A stretch of DNA of 64,000 nucleotides from Streptomyces sp. APSN-46.1 (GTDB lineage Bacteria > Actinomycetota > Actinomycetes > Streptomycetales > Streptomycetaceae), in contig NZ_JALGRF010000001.1 in assembly GCF_022815725.1 (NCBI RefSeq), positions 744,001-808,000 of the forward strand, read 5' to 3'. Both the position numbers and the translations under genes were made by a program. Positions within the stretch are counted from its first letter, which is position 1. The number at the start of each line of letters is the position of its first letter. The notes beneath the pieces are model-generated. The model had not been told where the DNA came from, made no database searches, and saw only the letters and a program-made list of their open reading frames with translations. This document shows, piece by piece, positions 44,668 through 50,941 of the stretch.

Positions 44668-45262
44668 GGACCGAGCATGGACGGCCACCGCGCGCAGCCG
44701 CCTCCGGCGGACCGCGACACGCGGAGGGTTTGCCCCCACACTTCTCGCCGTTCTGATCCCAGTCGCCGTCGTACTGATCCTCGCCGGCATCGCCGCGTGG
44801 ATGTACCGGCGGCGGCGCCGGTTGCAGGAGCGGTTCGGTCCGGAATACGACCGGACCGTGGAACGCACGGGCAGCAGGCGCGCCGCCGACGCCGAACTGC
44901 GGGACCGCGAGGTCCATCACGACAACCTCGACATCAGGGAACTCCCCGCCGAGGAGCGGAACCGCTACGCCGACGCGTGGATCACCGTCCAGCAGCGCTT
45001 CGTCGACCGGCCGGAAGGCGCGGTCTCGCAGGCGGACGAGCTGGTCACCCACCTGATGCGGGATCGCGGCTACCCCACCGAGGGGTACGAGGAGCAGCTG
45101 CGCGAGCTGTCCGTCGAACATGGGCGGACCCTGGAGCACTACCGCGCGGCGCACGAGGTCAACGTCCGCAGCAGCAAGGGGCACGCAACCACGGAGGAGC
45201 TGCGCGGGGCCATGGTGCACTACCGCGCGCTCTTCGACGAACTGATCGGGACGACGAGGTGA
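44666..45262 (+). CDS. membrane-anchored protein of unknown function
   Basis: A 198-residue protein with one TM segment (about residues 23-47, LLAVLIPVAVVLILAGIAAW), then a very basic RRRRRL stretch and a charged helical cytoplasmic domain (FGPEYDRTVERTGSRRAADAELRDRE, ITVQQRFVDRPEGAVSQADELVTHLM). This family occurs widely in Streptomyces without assigned function. The ATG at 44666 overlaps the ATG of the divergent lipoprotein by three bases, which is unusual, so one of the two starts may be wrong. Its C-terminal domain is related to that of the next gene, six bases downstream. Confidence 0.65.
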   Translation: MDRAWTATARSRLRRTATRGGFAPTLLAVLIPVAVVLILAGIAAWMYRRRRRLQERFGPEYDRTVERTGSRRAADAELRDREVHHDNLDIRELPAEERNRYADAWITVQQRFVDRPEGAVSQADELVTHLMRDRGYPTEGYEEQLRELSVEHGRTLEHYRAAHEVNVRSSKGHATTEELRGAMVHYRALFDELIGTTR

Positions 45263-45268
45263 CCCGAG

Positions 45269-45790
45269 ATGCAGAGGGAAGAAGAACAGCGAGAAGAAGA
45301 ACAGCGGGAAGAGGAACAGAGCTTGACCACCGAGCAGCTGGCCCATCCCGGAGGCGGTGAGCCGCCGCGGCCGGTGTACCCGGGTGAGGCGACCGCCGAC
45401 GACACCCGGGAGGAGGGCCGCGACGAGATGCGGGAGGAGGCGGACGTCACCGACGTGGAAGAGGCCGCCTACGGGGAAGGCCCGGCCGCGGAGGAGACGG
45501 CGGCCGTCCCTCAGGAAGAAGCCGAGGCGCTGCTCCCCGAGCAGGAGGCCGAGGAGTACCGGAAGACCTGGGGTGAGATCCAGGCCCGCTTCGTGGACGA
45601 CCCGCGGGGTGCGGTGCGCGACGCCGACCGCCTGGTCGCCGAGGTCATGCAGACCCTCGCCGGAACCTTCTCCGAACACAAGAGGGAACTGGAGAGCCAG
45701 TGGCAGGAGGGCGAACAGGTGGCCACCGAGGACCTGCGGCTGGCCCTGCAGCGGTACCGGTCCTTCTTCGGCCAGCTGCTACGGACCTGA
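45269..45790 (+). CDS. acidic protein related to its upstream neighbour
   Basis: A 173-residue protein. Residues 1-20 are EEEQR-type repeats, residues 20-95 are acidic and disordered-looking, and residues about 96-173 (EYRKTWGEIQARFVDDPRGAVRDADRLVAEVMQ) match the domain of the preceding gene (ITVQQRFVDRPEGAVSQADELVTHLMR). The two genes are adjacent and likely co-transcribed, suggesting duplication followed by loss of the membrane anchor. No enzyme motif is seen. A TTG start further in is possible because the first codons are repetitive. Confidence 0.65.
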   Translation: MQREEEQREEEQREEEQSLTTEQLAHPGGGEPPRPVYPGEATADDTREEGRDEMREEADVTDVEEAAYGEGPAAEETAAVPQEEAEALLPEQEAEEYRKTWGEIQARFVDDPRGAVRDADRLVAEVMQTLAGTFSEHKRELESQWQEGEQVATEDLRLALQRYRSFFGQLLRT

Positions 45791-46366
45791 CGCGACCGGT
45801 GCAGTCCGTGGCGGGCGGGCCATCGCCCGAGGGCGTGACGGTGCGACCCGCCACGGCGTCCTGGTACCCAGGCGCATCGCCGAACAGGACGGCCGCCTCG
45901 GCCAGGGCACGTCCCACCGACGGGCGCCCGCCTCCGCGGCGTGCTCGGCGATCGCCTTGCCCAGGGCCGTGCCGAACGGCGGGCAGCACGGCCAGGGCGA
46001 GCCCGTCGGCCGCGAACACCGCCCCGACCAGCGGGAGATCACGGCCGCGGCCGTACAGTCCGTGTTCGTCCACCGAGCCGTGCCGGTCCAGCAGCACCCC
46101 CACGCGGTGGTCACATGGGGGCGGCCGGACTGTTCGTGCCGTGCGGGGAGAGGTCGTGGACGGCGAAGGCCCGGTCGATCACGGGCATGGCCACGTTGCG
46201 GACGCGCGCCTTCATCTCCGGTTCCCCGAACTCGCTGCCGCAGCGCCCGGCGAAGCCTCCGCAGAAGCCCTTGGTTCCCGCGACTCCCGGCCGCGTCCCG
46301 CCGAGGTCGAACGCGATGCCGGCGCCCTCGAGGACGGCCAGTACGGCCGCCTTGCACTCCGACTAA
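45791..46366 (-). pseudogene. decayed minus-strand gene broken by frameshifts
   Basis: The minus strand from 46363 to 46111 encodes a well-biased stretch (SECKAAVLAVLEGAGIAFDLGG and on to SPAAPM) that begins right after a TAG with no start codon. A second frame continues with HRVGVLLDRHGSVDEHGLYGRG and LPLVGAVFAADGLALAVLPA, and a third with ALGKAIAEHAAEAGA. Good codon bias split over three frames suggests a gene truncated at its 5' end and shifted at least twice. I do not recognise the family. It accounts for most of the 692-base gap before the next gene. Confidence 0.4.
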
Positions 46367-46482
46367 CCCCCATTGACCCGCGCAAACCTCACCGCACACA
46401 CCTCACGGAGTGAGGCGGCGCGCGGCGGGTAGGCGCGGCACGTGTTCGGAAACGAGACGGTGAACCATGAGCAGGGTGAACC

Positions 46483-47421
46483 ATGAACTACGTGACCCGC
46501 GGCCGGGACTACTCGCGTGACACCCGGTACCTCACCAGCCGCATCACCGCCGACGGGCGCGACGGCTTCCCCGTGGAGCCCGGCCGCTACCGCCTGGTGG
46601 TCAGCCGCGCCTGTCCGTGGGCCGGCCGGGCGGTGATCGTACGGCGGCTCCTCGGGCTGGAGGAGGCGCTGCCGATGGCCATCGCCGGCCCCACGCACGA
46701 CGAGCGCAGCTGGACGTTCGACCTGGACCCCGGCGGCCGTGACCCCGTACTCGGTATCGAGCGGCTGCGGGACGCGTACCTCGCCCGCGACCCCGGCTAC
46801 GACCGGGGCATCACGGTGCCGGCGATCGTCGACGTGCCGACGGGCAAGGTGGTGACGAACGACTTCGCCCGGATCACGCTCGACCTGTCGCTGGAGTGGG
46901 TGCCGTACCACCGCGCCGGTGCACCGGAGCTGTACCCGGCCGCCCTGCGGCCGGAGATCGACGCGGTGAACAGGCTGGTCTACGAGGACGTGAACAACGG
47001 CGTCTACCGCGCCGGGTTCGCCGGCTCGCAGGAGTCGTACGCCGCGGCGTACGAGCGCCTGTTCGCCCGGCTCGACTGGCTGGCGGAGCGGCTCGGGCGG
47101 TCCCGGTACCTGGTCGGCGACACGATCACCGAGGCGGACGTGCGGCTGTTCACCACCCTCGTTCGCTTCGACGCCGTCTACCACGGCCACTTCAAGTGCA
47201 ATCGGTGGAAGCTGTCGGAGCTGCCGGTCCTGTGGGCTTACGCGCGCGACCTGTTCCAGACACCGGGTTTCGGCGACACGGTCGACTTCGATCACATCAA
47301 GCGCCATTACTACCTGGTCCACACCGACATCAATCCGACCGGGAGTGCCGGCCGGCCCGGACCTGTCGGGCTGGCTCGAACCGCACCACCGCGCGTCCCT
47401 GGGCGGTCGGCCGTTCGGTGA
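46483..47421 (+). CDS. glutathionyl-hydroquinone reductase (Xi-class GST), frameshifted C-terminus
   Basis: A 312-residue Xi-class glutathione/mycothiol-transferase-like enzyme that reduces glutathionyl-hydroquinones. The catalytic Cys lies in SRACPWAGR (Cys44), followed by the family segments THDERSWTFDLDPGGRDPVLG, VTNDFARITLDL and VYEDVNNGVYRAGFA, and the C-terminal HGHFKCNRWKL and INPTG. After INPTG the frame turns into SAGRPGPVGLARTAPP and stops. In the next frame the normal ending continues (VPAGPDLSGWLEPHHRASLGGRPFGDGTPPGP) to TGA 47491. A two-base loss at 47344 fits this. The active site is intact, so activity is likely. Confidence 0.85.
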   Translation: MNYVTRGRDYSRDTRYLTSRITADGRDGFPVEPGRYRLVVSRACPWAGRAVIVRRLLGLEEALPMAIAGPTHDERSWTFDLDPGGRDPVLGIERLRDAYLARDPGYDRGITVPAIVDVPTGKVVTNDFARITLDLSLEWVPYHRAGAPELYPAALRPEIDAVNRLVYEDVNNGVYRAGFAGSQESYAAAYERLFARLDWLAERLGRSRYLVGDTITEADVRLFTTLVRFDAVYHGHFKCNRWKLSELPVLWAYARDLFQTPGFGDTVDFDHIKRHYYLVHTDINPTGSAGRPGPVGLARTAPPRVPGRSAVR

Positions 47422-47521
47422 CGGCACGCCGCCCGGCCCGGTCGCAGCCGCGGAGGCGGTACCCGCCGGCCACACCCCGCTGGCCGCCTGAGCGGGGCAC
47501 GGGGCACGGGGCGCGGCCACG

Positions 47522-48208
47522 TCAGGTCGTACGCCCCTGCCCGCCGCCGCCTTGCCGCAGGTGGTCGGTGTGCCGCGTGAGGGAGTCGATACGGGCCGCG
47601 AGATCCGGATGGGCAGCTTCGAGCAGAGGCCGGGTCGCGACCAGAGGTCCGACGAGGCGTGCGGCGTCATCGGCGGCGAGGGCCCGGTCAAGGGCGCCCA
47701 TGAGGTTGCGCGCCGAGGACGGGAGGTCGGTGAGCGCCGTGATCTGGCCGGCGAGCCGGCGCAGGTCGGCGGCGTTGTCGCGGGCCCAGGCGGTGACGGT
47801 GCGGTCTGCCGCACGGGACGCGCGGGTGGCCTGGACGCGCTGCTCTCCGGTGGTCCCGGCCGCACCGGGACGTACGCGCAGGTAGCGCCGTTCCGCGGCC
47901 TGCCGGCTGGCGACCCCGAGCGGGGCGGCGAGCTCGCCCCAGCTCGCCCCGGCGTCGCGGGCGGTTTCGATGAGGCCGCTCTCCCAGCCCGCGAGCTGCT
48001 CACGGACCTGGCGCAGGAGCAGGAGCGAGGCGAGTGCCTGCTCGGGGCGGACCGCCGGAGGCGACGGACTGCCGCCTTCCGCGGCCTGGGCCCCCCGCAG
48101 GGCATCGCTGATCACGTCCAGCGCCGCGACCGCGGAGAGAAAGGACACCGCGCCCTTCTGATCAGGGCCACTGGATGCGGTCGCCGTTCCATCGGCCTGC
48201 GTCATCAT
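47522..48208 (-). CDS. HSP18-type transcriptional regulator
   Basis: A 228-residue protein resembling the Streptomyces regulator family annotated as HSP18 transcriptional regulators. The central region GASWGELAAPLGVASRQAAERRYLRVRP looks like a helix-turn-helix, followed by helices (RAADRTVTAWARDNAADLRRLAGQITAL). It is divergent from the hsp20 gene, separated by 131 bases holding inverted repeats. It probably represses hsp20 under normal temperature. Two ATGs overlap at the start; the first is used. Confidence 0.8.
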   Translation of the reverse strand: MMTQADGTATASSGPDQKGAVSFLSAVAALDVISDALRGAQAAEGGSPSPPAVRPEQALASLLLLRQVREQLAGWESGLIETARDAGASWGELAAPLGVASRQAAERRYLRVRPGAAGTTGEQRVQATRASRAADRTVTAWARDNAADLRRLAGQITALTDLPSSARNLMGALDRALAADDAARLVGPLVATRPLLEAAHPDLAARIDSLTRHTDHLRQGGGGQGRTT

Positions 48209-48251
48209 GACCTCCTCCGCGAGTCGTCATCCATCAGGCGACGATCCACCT

Positions 48252-48279
48252 TGTCATCGTTTGGATGACATGTTACAAC
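48252..48279 (+). promoter_or_regulatory. hsp20 promoter with overlapping inverted repeat
   Basis: TTGTCA (48252-48257) and TACAAC (48274-48279) form a plausible promoter with a 16-base spacer. The perfect inverted repeat GTCATC-GTTTG-GATGAC (48253-48269) overlaps it. A second pair of AACATGT-like half sites lies at 48269-48290. Binding of the divergent regulator here would repress hsp20. Confidence 0.55.
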
Positions 48280-48339
48280 AGAAACATGTTCAAGCGCATT
48301 GGCAGCTGTTCTGCCTGAACCGACTGGAGGTGTTTCGCG

Positions 48340-48768
48340 ATGTTGATGCGCACCGACCCCTTCCGCGAGATGGACCGGATCGTCCAGCAGCTCTCGGGTA
48401 CGTCCGGAACCTGGTCGAAGCCGTCCGTCATGCCGATGGACGCCTACCGCGAGGGCGATGCGTATGTGGTCGCCTTCGACATCCCTGGTGTCTCCCCCGA
48501 GGCGATCGACATCGAACGGAACATGCTGACCGTGAAGGCCGAGCGCCGGCCGGCGACGAAGGCCGACGACGTGCAGATGGAGCTCTCGGAACGGCCCCTC
48601 GGTGTCTTCTCCCGCCAGATCATGCTGGCCGACACCCTGGACACCGAGAACATCGAGGCCGGATACGACGCGGGTGTCCTGACCCTGCGCATCCCGATCA
48701 CCGAGCGCGCCAGGCCCCGGAAGATCCGCATCACCGCCACCGGCGGCCGCAAGCAGATCTCCGGCTGA
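48340..48768 (+). CDS. hsp20: Hsp20/alpha-crystallin small heat-shock protein
   Basis: A 142-residue small heat-shock protein. It begins MLMRTDPFREMDRIVQQLSG, has the alpha-crystallin domain (MDAYREGDAYVVAFDIPGVSPEAIDIERNMLTVKAERR) and the family end GVFSRQIMLADTLDTENIEAGYDAGVLTLRIPITERARPRKIRI. It binds unfolding proteins as an ATP-independent chaperone. The ATG has GGAGGTG seven bases upstream. It is divergent from its likely regulator and followed by a strong hairpin. Confidence 0.95.
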   Translation: MLMRTDPFREMDRIVQQLSGTSGTWSKPSVMPMDAYREGDAYVVAFDIPGVSPEAIDIERNMLTVKAERRPATKADDVQMELSERPLGVFSRQIMLADTLDTENIEAGYDAGVLTLRIPITERARPRKIRITATGGRKQISG

Positions 48769-48804
48769 CCTGCCCCGCACCGGCCACGGAGGGCGGACCC
48801 GCGC

Positions 48805-48845
48805 CGGCGGAGCGCGCCGTACGAGGCGTACGGCGCGCTCCGCCG
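48805..48845 (+). terminator. long hairpin terminator after hsp20
   Basis: A perfect 19-bp stem (left arm CGGCGGAGCGCGCCGTACG) encloses a three-base AGG loop, 36 bases beyond the hsp20 stop. No U-run follows. Confidence 0.85.
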
Positions 48846-48899
48846 GGCAGGCGCAGCGCACACGGACGTGAACCTCGCACACGAAGAGGGAGGCCGTCG

Positions 48900-49535
48900 G
48901 TGAATCAGCGAACCAAGGTGGAGAGGCTCCTGGAGGAGTGCGGCCGCACTCATGCCGAGGAGGCGGGCATCCGGTTGCGGGACACTCCTGTGCCGCTGTA
49001 CCAGGTGCTGACGCTGTGTGTGCTGTTCTCCGTCCCCATCAGGGCGGACACCGCCGTCGCGGCGGCCCGCGAGCTGTTCAAGGCGGGGATGCGCAGTCCG
49101 CGCGCGATGGCCGAGGCTTCCTGGCAGGAGCGCGTCGACGCACTCGGACGCGCCCACTACAAGCGCTACGACGAGAGCACGGCGACGGCTCTCGGGGAGG
49201 GGGCGGACCTGGTTCTCGAACGGTACCGCGGGGACCTGAGGCGGCTGCGGAGTGCGGCCGAGCGCGACCCCGGCCGGATCCGGGAGCTGTTGTGCGAGGT
49301 GCCGCGCATCGGACCGGTCGGCGCTGACATCTTCTGCCGGGAGGTGCAGGGGCTGTGGCCTGAACTGCGGCCCGCCTTCGACCGCAGGGCCCGCGCCGGG
49401 GCGCGCACCCTCGGCCTGCCGGGGACGCCGGAGAAGCTGGCGCGGCTCGTGCCCGCCACGGAACTCCCCCGCCTGGCAGCGGCCTTGGTACGGACGCAGC
49501 TCACCGACGGGACCACCGAGCCGGACGCGGCCTGA
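48900..49535 (+). CDS. HhH-GPD-like DNA repair protein (endonuclease III-like) without an Fe-S cluster
   Basis: A 211-residue protein. GTG 48900 has GGGAGG six bases upstream. The helix-hairpin-helix is VPRIGPVGADIFCREVQG, with FDRRARAGARTLGLP following. The helical layout resembles small endonuclease III/HhH-GPD relatives. The four-Cys iron-sulfur loop of endonuclease III is absent and the usual catalytic Lys was not identified, so activity is uncertain. It is convergent with the P450 gene. Confidence 0.65.
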   Translation: MNQRTKVERLLEECGRTHAEEAGIRLRDTPVPLYQVLTLCVLFSVPIRADTAVAAARELFKAGMRSPRAMAEASWQERVDALGRAHYKRYDESTATALGEGADLVLERYRGDLRRLRSAAERDPGRIRELLCEVPRIGPVGADIFCREVQGLWPELRPAFDRRARAGARTLGLPGTPEKLARLVPATELPRLAAALVRTQLTDGTTEPDAA

Positions 49536-49543
49536 GCGCCTGA

Positions 49544-49567
49544 GCGGACGGCCGATCGGCCGTCCGC
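49544..49567. terminator. 24-bp perfect palindrome between convergent genes
   Basis: A perfect palindrome with half GCGGACGGCCGA lies between the HhH gene and the P450 gene, which end toward each other. It probably terminates both transcripts. Confidence 0.75.
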
Positions 49568-49603
49568 CGGATGAGACGTCAGTACCCGAGGGCGTACTGG
49601 CGT

Positions 49604-50932
49604 TCACGCTTGGGGCTGGAACCGCGTGGCACTGCGGCTCCTCGACTGGTGTGCGCAATCGATGACGAATCCGCTGTGGGGCCGGGTCGGAATTCGGCTC
49701 AGCGGGATGGAGAGGTCCTGTTGCGGCACGTCGGCCTCCAGCGCGGCCAGGGCGGGCGCGAGAGTGGTGAGCAGGGACACGGTGATGTCCTCGCCCGGGC
49801 AGCGGTGGCCGGTGTGCGCGTCGCCTGCGCCCTGGGGGATCAGTTCGTCCCTGCCCGGTTCCCGGTCGAGGAAGCGCCGGGGGTCGAAGTGGTACGGCCG
49901 TTCCCACAGCTCGGGGTCGTGGTGATGCCCGTACACGTCGAGGAGGAGGAGCGTCCCGGCGGCGATCTCGGTGTCGGCGAAGGTGAGGTCGCGGGCGGCC
50001 AGGGCACCGAGGAAGGGCACGAAGGGGTAGAAGCGGCGGACCTCGTGGGCGAACGCGCGGGCCTGGGCGGGACCGCCCTCGACCAGCTGCTCACGGTGGC
50101 CGGGATGGCGGTGGAGGGCGTGGGCGGCGAAGACGGCGAACCAGGCGATGGCGACGGTGGGACGGATGATGTTCAGGAGTTCGACGGCCGCCGTGTGCGG
50201 GTCGAGCAGGGTGCCGTCCGGCTCGCGGTGCAGGGCGACCACCTCCAGCGGAGACCCGGCGGGGGCGCTGTGCCCGGACCGGCCGAAGCCGCCGCCGCCG
50301 GCCGCGTGCGAGCCGAGTGCGCGGACGTCGGTGACGACGCGCGCGAGGCCCTGCTCCTGACGGCGCCGGGCCCGACGGGCCTTGATGTGCCGGGGGCCCG
50401 GGGTGGCGAAGCCGTCGACCATGGCGACACAGTCCTCGGCGATCTCGCGGGCCGCCTCTTCGGGCACCGGCAGGCCGGACCAGTCGCAGACCGCTCGGGC
50501 GAGCAGTGTGGCGACCTCGTCGAAGAGCACCACGCTGCGGCCCTCCCAGCCCGTCACGGCATCGCGCCAGGCGCTCTCGACGCGGGCGGTCAAGTCGGCG
50601 ACGCGCTGCGGCGACATCAGCAGGGAGGTGAACATCTGCTTGCGCACCCGGTGGGCCGTCCCGTCCAGGGTGTGCACCGCTCCCCTGCCGAAGAGGGTGT
50701 CGAGCACGGACGCGGGCAGGGCCCCGTGGCGCTGGGCGTGCTCCTCGTCGTAGAAGAAGGCGACGGCCTCGGGGCCGTGCAGGAGGGCCGCGGGGCGGCC
50801 CATCAGCCGGGTGCGGACCAGCGGTGCGCCGTCATGGGCCCGGCGCAGGTCCGGGGCCCAGGCGTAGCCGTGGGCCAGCAGGGACAGGGTGCTGTCGGTG
50901 AGTGGACCGAGTGAACCGAGTGGACCGGACAT
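49604..50932 (-). CDS. CYP152-type cytochrome P450 (fatty acid peroxygenase-like)
   Basis: A 442-residue P450. The heme-binding region IPQGAGDAHTGHRCPGE, with proximal Cys378, matches the CYP152 form rather than the usual FxxGxxxCxG. The I-helix reads LNIIRPTVAIAW, where the conserved Arg-Pro binds a fatty acid carboxylate and replaces the acid-alcohol pair. Such enzymes use H2O2 to hydroxylate or decarboxylate fatty acids and need no redox partner, in agreement with the lack of ferredoxin genes. It starts nine bases before the signalling-protein gene ends. Confidence 0.9.
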   Translation of the reverse strand: MSGPLGSLGPLTDSTLSLLAHGYAWAPDLRRAHDGAPLVRTRLMGRPAALLHGPEAVAFFYDEEHAQRHGALPASVLDTLFGRGAVHTLDGTAHRVRKQMFTSLLMSPQRVADLTARVESAWRDAVTGWEGRSVVLFDEVATLLARAVCDWSGLPVPEEAAREIAEDCVAMVDGFATPGPRHIKARRARRRQEQGLARVVTDVRALGSHAAGGGGFGRSGHSAPAGSPLEVVALHREPDGTLLDPHTAAVELLNIIRPTVAIAWFAVFAAHALHRHPGHREQLVEGGPAQARAFAHEVRRFYPFVPFLGALAARDLTFADTEIAAGTLLLLDVYGHHHDPELWERPYHFDPRRFLDREPGRDELIPQGAGDAHTGHRCPGEDITVSLLTTLAPALAALEADVPQQDLSIPLSRIPTRPHSGFVIDCAHQSRSRSATRFQPQA

Positions 50933-50941
50933 GTGCTGCGC

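Noticed and set aside
46896..47885. Overlapping 329-codon frame
   Set aside because: Shadow in its first part; its middle merely reads the shifted natural end of the hydroquinone reductase.
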